Positions 17,559 through 26,112 of a stretch of DNA of 64,000 nt are shown here, piece after piece. The position numbers were made by a program, and so were the translations under genes. How positions within the stretch are numbered: position 1 is the first letter of the stretch; each line of letters starts with the position of its first letter. The DNA is from Chryseomonas sp014190935. GTDB lineage: Bacteria; Pseudomonadota; Gammaproteobacteria; Pseudomonadales; Pseudomonadaceae. Under the pieces are notes generated by a model. That model ran no database searches. It worked only from the letters and a program-made list of their open reading frames with translations, and was not told where the DNA came from. The stretch covers positions 434,001 to 498,000 of the forward strand of contig NZ_JACHVV010000001.1 in the NCBI RefSeq assembly GCF_014190935.1, written 5' to 3'.

Positions 17559-17907
17559 AGCTGCTACTCCATTTGGACGATTGTTATAGGCAGGAGGCAA
17601 AAAAGCTTTTTTGTGTGTGTTGTTGTATTCAGCGCTGCATGCAGATTGGAGCGGGGAGATCGGACTGTCAACGGGGCTGATCCTCGACGCCGCGGCAAAA
17701 CCTCCGGGAAGCAGCTCGGGCATGGAGGGTAAAACCTTGTTTTGTGAAGAAAAAAAGACGGTTACCCAGCCGACAAAAAATTTTTTTGACGGAGGAACGG
17801 GTGATTAACGTGATTTTTATAGAATCCAAGCGTGAGAAAAAAACCATTTAACTCACGTAAAACTCGGCGCACTCTGCAGGCTCAATGTCACCGCCCGAGA
17901 CCCCGTC
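17559..17907. promoter_or_regulatory. Divergent promoter region between hydroxyproline operon and bauA
   Basis: A 349-base gap, AT-rich, with no gene. Near the binding-protein gene is the palindrome AAAAAAGCTTTTTT (about 17599-17612), followed on the minus strand by a possible -10, TATAAC. Near bauA there are three CGTGA elements: 17809-17813, then CGTGAG (17831-17836) facing CTCACG (17852-17857). A second A/T palindrome lies at about 17775-17787. These could be operators for GntR, MvaT-like or BauR-like proteins; which protein binds is not visible. Confidence 0.5.
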
Positions 17908-19254
17908 ATGAACCAGCCGCTGACCGTTTCCCCGCCCGTCGCTGCCCAGCTCAATCTGCGTGCCCACTGGATGCCCTTCACCGCCAATCGCGCCTTCCAG
18001 AAGGATCCGCGCATCGTGGTGGCCGCCGAGGGCAGCTGGCTGATCGACGATCAGGGTCGGCGCATCTATGACAGCCTCTCCGGACTCTGGACCTGTGGCG
18101 CCGGTCACTCGCGCAAGGAGATCCAGGAGGCCGTGGCGCGGCAGCTGGGCACCCTCGACTATTCGCCGGGCTTCCAGTACGGCCATCCGCTGTCCTTCCA
18201 GCTGGCGGAGAAGATGGCCGAGCTGACCCCGGCCGGTCTCGACCACGTCTTCTTCACCGGCTCGGGCTCCGAAAGCGCCGACACCTCGGTCAAGCTGGCG
18301 CGGGCCTACTGGCGCATCAAGGGCCAGCCGGCCAAGACCAAGCTGATCGGCCGGGCCCGCGGCTACCACGGCGTCAACATCGCCGGCACCAGCCTGGGCG
18401 GCATCGGCGGCAACCGCAAAATGTACGGCTCCTTCATGGACGTCGACCACCTGCCGCATACCCTGCAGCCCGGCATGGCCTTCACCCGGGGCATGGCCGA
18501 GACCGGCGGCGTGGAGCTGGCCAACGAGCTGCTCAAGCTGATCGAGCTGCACGATGCCTCCAACATCGCGGCCGTCATTGTCGAGCCCATGTCCGGTTCG
18601 GCCGGGGTGATCGTGCCGCCGGTGGGCTATCTGCAGCGCCTGCGCGAGATCTGCACCCAGCACGACATCCTGCTGATCTTCGACGAGGTCATCACCGCCT
18701 TCGGCCGCATGGGTCGTCATACCGGCGCCGAATTCTTCGGCGTGACGCCGGACCTCATGAACGTGGCCAAGCAGGTCACCAACGGTGCCGTGCCCCTGGG
18801 CGCGGTGATCGCCAGCAGTGCCATCTACGACACCTTCATGAACCAGGCCACGCCCGAGCATATGGTGGAATTCCCCCATGGCTACACCTACTCGGCCCAT
18901 CCGGTGGCCTGCGCCGCGGGCCTGGCCGCGCTGGAGCTGATGGAGCGGGAGAACCTGGTGCAACAGGCGGCCGAGCTGGCGCCCAAGTTCGAAGCCTCGC
19001 TGCATGGCCTCAAGGGCGCCAAGCACGTGGTGGACATTCGCAACTGCGGTCTGGCTGGCGCGCTGCAAATCGCTCCCCGTGACGGTGATGCGGTGATCCG
19101 TCCGTTCGAGGCCGGCATCGCCCTGTGGAAGGCCGGCTTCTATGTCCGCTTCGGTGGCGACACCCTGCAATTCGGGCCCACCTTCAACGCCAGGATCGAA
19201 GACCTGGATCGCGTTTTCGCCGCGGTGGGCGACATCCTCAATCGTCTCGACTGA
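17908..19254 (+). CDS. bauA: Beta-alanine--pyruvate aminotransferase
   Basis: A class-III PLP aminotransferase of 448 residues, the same length and N-terminal style (LNLRAHWMPFTANR) as Pseudomonas BauA. LIFDEVITAFGRMG holds the PLP-ring Asp, and AKQVTNGAVPLG holds the Schiff-base Lys288. It transfers the amino group of beta-alanine (or other omega-amino acids) to pyruvate, giving malonate semialdehyde and alanine. bauC follows after 57 bases, which supplies the next enzyme. The two form the beta-alanine branch of polyamine and pantothenate breakdown. Confidence 0.94.
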   Translation: MNQPLTVSPPVAAQLNLRAHWMPFTANRAFQKDPRIVVAAEGSWLIDDQGRRIYDSLSGLWTCGAGHSRKEIQEAVARQLGTLDYSPGFQYGHPLSFQLAEKMAELTPAGLDHVFFTGSGSESADTSVKLARAYWRIKGQPAKTKLIGRARGYHGVNIAGTSLGGIGGNRKMYGSFMDVDHLPHTLQPGMAFTRGMAETGGVELANELLKLIELHDASNIAAVIVEPMSGSAGVIVPPVGYLQRLREICTQHDILLIFDEVITAFGRMGRHTGAEFFGVTPDLMNVAKQVTNGAVPLGAVIASSAIYDTFMNQATPEHMVEFPHGYTYSAHPVACAAGLAALELMERENLVQQAAELAPKFEASLHGLKGAKHVVDIRNCGLAGALQIAPRDGDAVIRPFEAGIALWKAGFYVRFGGDTLQFGPTFNARIEDLDRVFAAVGDILNRLD

Positions 19255-19311
19255 TCCCCTTTCCGGCGCTTCCCATAGGAGGCGCCCATCCCTGGTACAA
19301 GGAGTCCCTTC

Positions 19312-20805
19312 ATGAGCCTCAAGCATCTCATCGGCGGCCAGCTGGTCGACGGTGGCAGCCGCCACGCGCCGGTCTACAACCCCTCCACCGGCGCGGTGAT
19401 CCGCGAAGTGCCCCTGGCCGACGCGGCTACCCTGCAACAGGCCATCGATGCCGCCCAAGGCGCCTTTCCGGCCTGGCGCAACACCCCGCCGGCCAAGCGC
19501 GCCCAGGTGCTGTTCCGCTTCAAACAGCTGCTGGAAGGCAATGAAGAGCGCCTGGTGCAGCTGATCAGCGAAGAACACGGCAAGACCCTGGAAGACGCCG
19601 CCGGCGAATTGCGCCGTGGCATCGAGAACGTCGAATACGCCACCGCCGCCCCCGAGTTGCTCAAGGGCGAATACAACCGCAACGCCGGTCCCAGCATCGA
19701 TACCTGGTCCGATTTCCAGCCCCTGGGCGTGGTGGCCGGCATCACTCCCTTCAACTTCCCGGCCATGGTGCCGCTGTGGATGTATCCGCTGGCCATCGCC
19801 TGCGGCAACACCTTCATCTTGAAACCCAGCGAGCGCGATCCCAGCTCCACCCTGGCCATTGCCCAGCTGTTCGAGGAAGCCGGGCTACCCAAGGGCGTAC
19901 TCAACGTGGTGCATGGCGACAAGGAAGCCGTGGACGGCCTGATCGACGCACCCGAGGTCAAGGCGCTGAGCTTTGTCGGCTCCACCCCCATCGCCGAATA
20001 CATCTATGCCCGCGGCACCGCCAAGGGCAAGCGCGTCCAAGCCCTGGGCGGCGCCAAGAACCATGCGGTGGTCATGCCCGACGCCGACCTCGGCAATACC
20101 GTCAATGCGCTGATGGGCGCCGCCTACGGTTCCTGCGGCGAACGCTGCATGGCCATTTCGGTGGCGGTCTGCGTCGGTGACCAGGTCGCCGATGCTCTGA
20201 TCGCCCGGCTGGTGCCGGAGATCGAGAAACTGAAGGTCGGCCCGGGCACCCAGTGCGGCCTGGACATGGGCCCGCTGGTCACCGGCGCGCACCTGGACAA
20301 GGTCACCGGCTATGTCGTCGAAGGCGTCGCCGCGGGCGCCAAGCTGGTGGTGGACGGCCGCAGCCTCAAGGTCGCCGATCATGAGGAAGGCTTCTTCCTC
20401 GGTGGCTGCCTGTTCGATCAGGTCACCCCGGAGATGCGTATCTATAAGGAAGAGATCTTTGGTCCGGTGCTCTGCGTGGTACGGGTCAAGAGCCTTGAAG
20501 AGGGCATCGCCCTGATCAACGCCCACGAATACGGCAATGGCACCTGCATCTTCACCCGCGACGGTGAAGCGGCGCGGCTGTTCGCCGACCAGATCGAAGT
20601 GGGCATGGTCGGGATCAACGTTCCCCTGCCGGTACCGGTGGCCTACCACAGCTTCGGCGGCTGGAAACGCTCGCTGTTCGGCGACCTCCACGCCTATGGC
20701 CCGGACGGCGTGCGCTTCTACACCCGGCGTAAGACCATCACCCAGCGCTGGCCGCAACGCGAGGCCCAAGAGGCTTCGCAGTTCGCTTTTCCCAGCAACG
20801 GCTGA
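19312..20805 (+). CDS. bauC: CoA-acylating malonate/methylmalonate semialdehyde dehydrogenase
   Basis: A 497-residue aldehyde dehydrogenase of the MmsA class. ITPFNFPAMVPLWM marks the cofactor pocket, LGGAKNHAVVMPDAD replaces the usual general-base Glu motif as in acylating members, and GERCMA carries catalytic Cys279. It converts malonate semialdehyde to acetyl-CoA and CO2. Its position directly after bauA points to BauC rather than the valine-pathway MmsA, although the families overlap. A strong GC-rich hairpin follows 15 bases after the stop. A decayed piece of a second copy lies at 21789-21854. Confidence 0.92.
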   Translation: MSLKHLIGGQLVDGGSRHAPVYNPSTGAVIREVPLADAATLQQAIDAAQGAFPAWRNTPPAKRAQVLFRFKQLLEGNEERLVQLISEEHGKTLEDAAGELRRGIENVEYATAAPELLKGEYNRNAGPSIDTWSDFQPLGVVAGITPFNFPAMVPLWMYPLAIACGNTFILKPSERDPSSTLAIAQLFEEAGLPKGVLNVVHGDKEAVDGLIDAPEVKALSFVGSTPIAEYIYARGTAKGKRVQALGGAKNHAVVMPDADLGNTVNALMGAAYGSCGERCMAISVAVCVGDQVADALIARLVPEIEKLKVGPGTQCGLDMGPLVTGAHLDKVTGYVVEGVAAGAKLVVDGRSLKVADHEEGFFLGGCLFDQVTPEMRIYKEEIFGPVLCVVRVKSLEEGIALINAHEYGNGTCIFTRDGEAARLFADQIEVGMVGINVPLPVPVAYHSFGGWKRSLFGDLHAYGPDGVRFYTRRKTITQRWPQREAQEASQFAFPSNG

Positions 20806-20820
20806 GTCGAACGGGTAGTG

Positions 20821-20851
20821 GCAACGCTGGCGCCACCGGCGCCAGCGTTGC
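20821..20851 (+). terminator. Strong hairpin after bauC
   Basis: A perfect 14-base stem, GCAACGCTGGCGCC (20821-20834) with GGCGCCAGCGTTGC (20838-20851), and a 3-base loop begin 15 bases after the bauC stop. No clear T-run follows. It probably ends or trims the bauAC transcript. Confidence 0.65.
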
Positions 20852-21028
20852 TGCGTCAGCACTATCCAATGTTTTGATTTTTGAGGCAGCTAAAGGCTTT
20901 GCCCTCCCGCAGGGTTTCCTCGAGGGCTGTGGCTCAAGCCAACGCTGGACACACTCCGTCTTGGCTGGTGGCGCCGCGTGCCACCCAGTGCGTGCTTTCT
21001 GTTCAGACGCTTATTACCTGAGAAAAAG

Positions 21029-21787
21029 ATGAACAAACCCTTGCTTGGTCAGATGGTATTGGTCACTGGCGCATCTGGCGACATTGGCGGTGCCATCGTT
21101 CGGCAGATAGCTGGCCAAGGGGCTGAGGTCATCATCCATTACAGTAGCGACAGAGGCCGCGCCAAGCATCTGCTCGACAGTATCGGTGGCGCAGGGCATC
21201 TCGTTTGCGGCGATCTGGGAACTGAAGGTGAGCCTCGCGAGTTGTGGCACCAGGCTATGGCGATCACGGGTCGTATAGATGCCTTGGTGAACAATGCAGG
21301 GGTCCGCAACGAGGTTTCGGTGGAGGCTGACCATGCGGAGTGGCAGAAGGCGTGGCGAAGAGAGTTTCAGATCAATTTCTTTGCCGCTGCGGACCTATGC
21401 AAGGAGGCCATCATCCATTTCAGGTCGACCGGAGGTGGCCGCATCGTCAATATGGCAAGCCGGGCAGGACAGCGGGGCTATTCCGCTGATGCCATGCAGT
21501 ATGGGGCGTCGAAGGCGGCACTCATCAATCTGACCAAGTCTATTGCTACCTCATTCGGCGCAGACGGGATCACTGCAGTAGCCATAGCGCCTGGCTGGGT
21601 GGGTACCGAAATGGCGGAAAGCTTCATGGCGATTCACGGTCAGGCAGCTGTGACGCGGGATATTCCGATAGGCCAGGCCGTTGCGCTGGAAGAACTTGCC
21701 GAGTTGGTAGCCTTTGTTCTACGAGCGTCACAGCGCTCGTTGAACGGTGCAACGCTTGATATCAACGGTGGGAGCTACCTCCGATAA
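21029..21787 (+). CDS. SDR family oxidoreductase (FabG-like), lower GC than neighbours
   Basis: A 252-residue classical short-chain dehydrogenase. The start is the ATG giving MNKPLLGQMVLVTGASGDIG, with the cofactor motif at residues 13-20. NNAG and the YGASK catalytic pair are present, and the ending NGATLDINGGSYLR is FabG-like. Hand counts over several 60-base lines give about 47-63 percent GC, against roughly 60-73 percent in bauC. It is followed directly by a bauC/mmsA-like remnant (21789-21854). Both facts suggest acquisition. The substrate is unknown. Confidence 0.85.
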   Translation: MNKPLLGQMVLVTGASGDIGGAIVRQIAGQGAEVIIHYSSDRGRAKHLLDSIGGAGHLVCGDLGTEGEPRELWHQAMAITGRIDALVNNAGVRNEVSVEADHAEWQKAWRREFQINFFAAADLCKEAIIHFRSTGGGRIVNMASRAGQRGYSADAMQYGASKAALINLTKSIATSFGADGITAVAIAPGWVGTEMAESFMAIHGQAAVTRDIPIGQAVALEELAELVAFVLRASQRSLNGATLDINGGSYLR

Positions 21788-21788
21788 C

Positions 21789-21854
21789 AACACCTGCAGC
21801 TTCACTCGTGACAGCGAGGCGGCACGGCTATTTGCTTTCCCCACCAACAGCTGA
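21789..21854 (+). pseudogene. Decayed 3' fragment of a second bauC/mmsA-like gene
   Basis: Right after the dehydrogenase stop the reading frame TCSFTRDSEAARLFA aligns with TCIFTRDGEAARLFA inside BauC (about 20549-20590). It then jumps to FPTNS plus a stop, matching the BauC C-terminus FPSNG plus a stop. The roughly 65 codons between these two BauC segments are missing. The junction falls at the dipeptide FA, which occurs at both sites in BauC (LFA-DQ and QFA-FP). This looks like the relic of a duplicated or older gene copy with an internal deletion. Confidence 0.85.
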
Positions 21855-21945
21855 CCGCTAGAAAAGCCCATTCCTTGGCCTGCCGCACAGCAGGCCGGCC
21901 AGGGAAGGCCTTACCCTTCGGCTGCCCTTAGCCGCCGAAGTCCCC

Positions 21946-22680
21946 ATGCCTGCCTCCACCTTCACAGCCGTCGCCCGTCTCGGGTGTGTGATTGGCCTCC
22001 TCGCGAGCCTGGCCGGTTGCACCAGCCAGTCCGCCCAGGACATCGCCCGGCAATTCGGCAAGACCCGCCCCAGCGAATTCCTGCAGACCAGCTCCGACCG
22101 CATGGCTACCCTCGCCATGCAGGCCAATCTGCAGAGTCTCTATCGGCTGATGAACAAGCTCTACCTGCGCAATCCGGCCGAATGGAAGAAGACCGGCCTG
22201 CCCGATGCCGCCAGCGCCGAACGCGAGATCCGCCTCGCCATCGAACAGCGACGCAGCCTGCCCGCACTGGACGGACGCAAGGACGTGGCGGCGCTGAGCT
22301 ACGTGCTGGGCGATGACTACCGCGGCGACCGGGTCGGCGCCTTCATCTATGCCATCGGCAGCATGATCATCGCCGCCCACGGCAATCGCACCGAGTTCTA
22401 CATCACCGACGTGGTGGATGCGCGCTTCGTCAACAATGCCGCGCGCAACATCGAGAAGGCCACCTGGCTGCTCGGCCAGCGCAAGAACGCCGAGGGCGAA
22501 CCGCTGCTGTTCGCCAACGAGATCTCGGAGGAGGGCAGCAACCTCAGCTTCGCCACCGAATTCGGCAAGATCGTCGCCCGCCTGGATCTGCTCGCCCAGT
22601 TGCTCGACGAGCGCTATCGGCGCATTGGCGTCAACTACGCCCAGAGTCTGCTGTTCATCAATTTCCTGCCGGTGCAGTAG
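21946..22680 (+). CDS. Putative lipoprotein of unknown function
   Basis: A 244-residue protein with a lipoprotein signal peptide. A hydrophobic stretch ends in the lipobox LAGC (Cys about residue 25), followed by TSQSAQDIA. Residue +2 is Thr, so outer-membrane sorting is expected. The rest is soluble and mostly helical, with a possible short hydrophobic segment VGAFIYAIGSMIIAAHG near residue 128. I recognise no catalytic motif. Similar conserved hypothetical lipoproteins exist in pseudomonads. The next gene starts 63 bases downstream. Confidence 0.8.
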   Translation: MPASTFTAVARLGCVIGLLASLAGCTSQSAQDIARQFGKTRPSEFLQTSSDRMATLAMQANLQSLYRLMNKLYLRNPAEWKKTGLPDAASAEREIRLAIEQRRSLPALDGRKDVAALSYVLGDDYRGDRVGAFIYAIGSMIIAAHGNRTEFYITDVVDARFVNNAARNIEKATWLLGQRKNAEGEPLLFANEISEEGSNLSFATEFGKIVARLDLLAQLLDERYRRIGVNYAQSLLFINFLPVQ

Positions 22681-22743
22681 CGCCTTCGACCGGACGTCCC
22701 CTAGAGTCGAGAGACCTCGGCAACCACAACAAGGGGTTCCTCC

Positions 22744-23802
22744 ATGGTCGCTGCCTTGCGCATCGCCCTCATTGGCGCCGGCAACATGGGCCGCCAGCAC
22801 CTGCATCATCTTCAATCCGTGCCGAGTGCCCGGCTGTGCGCCCTGGCCGACCCCGATCCGGCGGCAGCGGAACTGGCCGCGCAGTGGGCCGTGCCGCATT
22901 TCCGCGATCATCGGCAGCTGCTGGAAAGCGTGCGCCCAGAAGCGGTGATCGTCGCCAATCCCAATGCCCTGCACGTCGCCACCGCGCTGGATTGCCTGGC
23001 CCTCGGCATCCCGGTGCTGCTGGAGAAGCCCGTGGGGACGACGTCAGCAGAGGTGGCTCAGCTGCTGCACGCCCAGCGCGACCGTCGCGTGCCCCTGCTA
23101 GTCGGGCATCATCGTCGCCACAATCCGCTGATCGCCAAGGCTCATGAATTGTTGCGCCAGGGTGCGCTTGGCCGCCTGGTCACCGTCACCGCGCTGTGGC
23201 AACTGCAGAAGCCTGAGAGCTATTTCGAGAGTGCCTGGCGCCGCGAAGCGGGGGCCGGGATGCTGCTCACCAATTTGGTCCACGACCTCGACCTGCTGCG
23301 TCATCTCTGCGGTGAGGTACGCCAGGTCCAGGCCTTCGCCGACAACGCCCTGCGCGGCTACGCCAATGCCGACAGCGCCGTGATCAGCCTGCAATTCGAA
23401 AGCGGCGCCCTGGGCAGTCTCACCGCCAGCGATGGCGCCGTCGCGCCTTGGAGCTGGGAGCTCACCAGTGGCGAGAATCCGGTCTATCCCCACCAGCCGG
23501 ACCAGTCCTGCTATCTCTTCGCCGGCACCGAAGGCGCCCTGAGCGTGCCGCAGCTGCGCCTCTGGCGCTACGCCGAGCCGGGCGCCGGCTGGCACCAGCC
23601 GCTTGAAACAGAGGTACGGGCCGCGGCCCCCGACGAGGCCTTGCGTCTGCAGTTGGAGCACTTCGTGCGGGTCGCGCGGGGCGCGGAGGCGCCCCTGGTC
23701 AGTGCCGAGGATGCCGCCCGCACCCTGGCGCTGGTGGCCGCCGTGGAGCGCGCCGCCGCCAGCGGCACGGCGCAGCACCCGGCAGCGCCCTCGCCAGACT
23801 AG
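22744..23802 (+). CDS. Gfo/Idh/MocA family oxidoreductase
   Basis: A 352-residue NAD(P)-dependent oxidoreductase. The Rossmann motif GAGNMGRQH lies near residue 11, and EKPVGTTSAE contains the catalytic-region Lys of the family (EKP motif). The C-terminal domain starts near VGHHRRHNPL. Members oxidise or reduce sugars, inositols or cyclic compounds. It is a lone gene on the plus strand with an AAGGGG site before the ATG, converging on the IalB-like gene 6 bases from its stop. No neighbour reveals the substrate. Confidence 0.87.
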   Translation: MVAALRIALIGAGNMGRQHLHHLQSVPSARLCALADPDPAAAELAAQWAVPHFRDHRQLLESVRPEAVIVANPNALHVATALDCLALGIPVLLEKPVGTTSAEVAQLLHAQRDRRVPLLVGHHRRHNPLIAKAHELLRQGALGRLVTVTALWQLQKPESYFESAWRREAGAGMLLTNLVHDLDLLRHLCGEVRQVQAFADNALRGYANADSAVISLQFESGALGSLTASDGAVAPWSWELTSGENPVYPHQPDQSCYLFAGTEGALSVPQLRLWRYAEPGAGWHQPLETEVRAAAPDEALRLQLEHFVRVARGAEAPLVSAEDAARTLALVAAVERAAASGTAQHPAAPSPD

Positions 23803-23808
23803 CGGGCC

Positions 23809-24351
23809 TTACAACGGCTTGGTCAGTTCCTTGGCGCGGTCGTAGGCCTTGGAGAAGCCCTTGAGCGACAGGCTTTCGCTGGCGGTCTCGCCATTGGCGA
23901 CCGGGGTGGTCACGGTCAGGCGACCGCCGCGCTGCAGTTGCTTGAAGACGTCACCGACGAATTCCACCGGTACCACGCAGCCCTGGGGAATGCAGGTGTG
24001 GAAGGGCCGATTCTCCAGGCTGCGCTTGTCGATCTGCAACGAGATCGGCTTGGTCACCGCCACGCCAAAGGGCAGCACCAGGATGCCGTCCACGCCTTCA
24101 CGATTGGGGCGCAATTCGGTGACCAGCATGCGTTGACCCTTGGCGCTATCCTTCTGCTGGGTGATGGCGCACAGCTGCGCGGAACGGTCCGCGTTGCGGG
24201 CGATGCGGCAGATCACCTGCCAGTCGCCATACTTCTCCGTGACCGACGGCTGGGGTTCCTGGGCGTTGGCGGGCGCCGACTGGGCGAAGGCCTGGCCGGC
24301 GAGCAGCAGGGGCGCGAGGAACAGGGCCGAGCGGAGGAAGCGCTGAGACAT
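23809..24351 (-). CDS. Invasion-associated locus B (IalB) family periplasmic protein
   Basis: A 180-residue secreted protein. The start MSQRFLRSALFLAPLLLAG begins a signal peptide with cleavage likely after AFAQ. The mature part holds the family opening YGDWQVIC and paired cysteines (VICR...QLCA, HTCIPQGC). IalB-domain proteins are periplasmic or outer-membrane associated; their biochemical role is not established outside Bartonella, where the namesake is linked to erythrocyte invasion. Convergent with the oxidoreductase gene. Confidence 0.82.
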   Translation of the reverse strand: MSQRFLRSALFLAPLLLAGQAFAQSAPANAQEPQPSVTEKYGDWQVICRIARNADRSAQLCAITQQKDSAKGQRMLVTELRPNREGVDGILVLPFGVAVTKPISLQIDKRSLENRPFHTCIPQGCVVPVEFVGDVFKQLQRGGRLTVTTPVANGETASESLSLKGFSKAYDRAKELTKPL

Positions 24352-24426
24352 GGAGAGTCCTTGGCAGGAGAAAAAGAGCCTCAAGGGTAGGGCATCGCTC
24401 CGCCAGGGAACACCCCGGCACGACGA

Positions 24427-24765
24427 TCAGACCTTTTTGACGAACTCGGATTTGAGCTTCATCGCACCTATGCCATCGATCTTGCAGTCGATGTCGTGAT
24501 CGCCGTCTACCAGGCGGATGTTCTTGACCTTGGTGCCGACCTTGACCACCAGCGACGAGCCCTTGACCTTGAGGTCCTTGATCACGCTGACGGTATCGCC
24601 GTCCTGCAGGGTATTGCCCACCGCATCGCGGATCACCTTGGCCTCGTCCGCGGCGCCGGCGTCCCCGGGCGTCCATTCATGGGCGCATTCCGGGCAGATC
24701 AGCTGGTCGCCATCGGCGTAGGTGTATTCGGAAGCGCAGAGGGGGCAGGGCGGCAAAGCGGTCAT
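24427..24765 (-). CDS. yjdM: Zinc ribbon protein YjdM (PhnA family)
   Basis: A 112-residue protein starting with a zinc ribbon, CPLCASEYTYADGDQLICPECAHEW (shown as its Cys pattern: C8-x2-C11 and C25-x2-C28 approximately). A PhnA-type beta-barrel domain follows with GDTVSVIKDLKVKG. The family was first named after phosphonate genes but is not needed for phosphonate use. A metal- or nucleic-acid-related role is assumed. The gene stands alone on the minus strand. Confidence 0.88.
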   Translation of the reverse strand: MTALPPCPLCASEYTYADGDQLICPECAHEWTPGDAGAADEAKVIRDAVGNTLQDGDTVSVIKDLKVKGSSLVVKVGTKVKNIRLVDGDHDIDCKIDGIGAMKLKSEFVKKV

Positions 24766-24833
24766 GGCGGGGCACCGGGCTGGAAAAGCCGCGCATTGTA
24801 TAGGGTTTTAGCCCGGCCCGGGGGAGGCCATCG

Positions 24834-25973
24834 CTAGGCTGCCAGTTGCACCTCGACCACGGTGCCGTTGTCGTTGCGGTAGTGCGCCTGGCCGCCGAGC
24901 TGTTCGGCCAGGCTGTTGATGATCTTGAAGCCCAGGCGCCGGCTGGTGCGCGGATTGAATTGCTGCGGCATGCCCCGACCGTTGTCGGCGATACGCAACA
25001 GCAGTCGCTGATCGTCGCCGCGCTGCAGGCTGATGCTGATCAGGCCGCGCTGGCTGGCGTCGAAGGCGTGCTTGAGGGAGTTGGTCACCACCTCGGCCAC
25101 CAGCATCGACAGGGTGGTCAGGCGGGGGAGGTCGAAATTGAGCGGTTCGGCGGTGATGGCGCAGGAGACATTGGCCTGTCCCGCGGCGGCCAGCAGATCG
25201 CTGGTCAGCAACTGCAGGTGGTGGGCCACCGGCTGATCGGCATCGGCGGGGTCGTGCAGGCGCCGGTGGATGCGCGAAATGCTCTCCAGTCGCGAACGGG
25301 CTTCTTCCAGGGCCTGGGACGCCTGGCTGTCGCCGGGCAACTTGAGCTGCTGCAGCATGAGCAGCGAGGCGATGAACTGGATGTTGTTGGCGACCCGGTG
25401 CTGCAACTCCTGGAACATCGTCGTCTGGACGTTGTAGAGGTCGTGGATCACCTGCTGTTCGGCGCGCAGCCGGGCGCTGGCCGTGTGCATGTAGTGGATC
25501 AGCACGATGTCGACGCTGACGATCACCACATAGAAGGCCAGCGCCAGGGCACCCTGGGGGCCGACGTTGAAGGTCCAGCCCGGCGGAATGAAGAAGTACC
25601 AGGCGGCCAGTCCGGACAGCACGGCGCACAGGGTGCCGGCGCGGCTGCCGCAGAAGAAGGCGGTCAGGATGACGGCGGGAAAGAAGGTCAGGTAGGGAAA
25701 GCCCTGCATCAGGACGTCCACCAGGGCGAAGCGTGCCGCCAGGGCCAGGCCGAACGCCAGCAATGCGAGGCTGTAGGCCAGTGCCGGGCGAGCGCGGATC
25801 CTGCTGCTGAGATCGCTGATCCAGTGACGACGAGACGACGGATCCAAGGCTCTGACCTGCGGGGTAGACGGCGGCGGCGCAAGCTTAACGCAAAGCCGTC
25901 TCGCTTGGGCGGATGGTGGCACCAAAGGTGGCTCTGCCCGGCTCGACGGTGATTTCCTGTACAAGGCCTGCAC
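24834..25973 (-). CDS. Membrane sensor histidine kinase (HisKA_2/HWE-like, DUF4118 sensor)
   Basis: The N-terminal half holds about four closely spaced membrane helices of the DUF4118 type (AYSLALLAFGLALAARF onward). The phospho-acceptor helix is ELQHRVANNIQFIASLL, which carries the conserved His of the HisKA_2 group. The ATPase domain includes EVVTNSLKHAF and IADNGRGM. The open frame begins with GTG at 25973; a TTG at 25964 is better placed after GGGAGG, and a TTG at 25847 would remove an odd Pro/Ser/Arg-rich leader. Divergent from the single-domain response regulator at 26113, its likely partner. The signal is unknown. Confidence 0.85.
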   Translation of the reverse strand: MQALYRKSPSSRAEPPLVPPSAQARRLCVKLAPPPSTPQVRALDPSSRRHWISDLSSRIRARPALAYSLALLAFGLALAARFALVDVLMQGFPYLTFFPAVILTAFFCGSRAGTLCAVLSGLAAWYFFIPPGWTFNVGPQGALALAFYVVIVSVDIVLIHYMHTASARLRAEQQVIHDLYNVQTTMFQELQHRVANNIQFIASLLMLQQLKLPGDSQASQALEEARSRLESISRIHRRLHDPADADQPVAHHLQLLTSDLLAAAGQANVSCAITAEPLNFDLPRLTTLSMLVAEVVTNSLKHAFDASQRGLISISLQRGDDQRLLLRIADNGRGMPQQFNPRTSRRLGFKIINSLAEQLGGQAHYRNDNGTVVEVQLAA

Positions 25974-26050
25974 CTCCCGGGTCGAAATTGCTGGCTTTGG
26001 CCGGTCCCGGGGAGCTTTTTCTTGTACAGCCTGTCCCTTGGTCGTACAAG
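25958..26050. promoter_or_regulatory. Three GTACAAG elements in the kinase/regulator divergent region
   Basis: GTACAAG occurs at 25959-25965, as its complement CTTGTAC at 26021-26027, and again at 26044-26050. The last two form a 7-base inverted repeat with 16 bases between the arms. The region separates the divergent kinase and response regulator genes. Three copies in about 90 bases suggest a binding site, but no regulator is identifiable. Confidence 0.45.
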
Positions 26051-26112
26051 TCAGGACGGCAGCGAAACGTTATGGTCAAACGATTGCGTCTTAACCATCA
26101 CAGGATCCGCTC

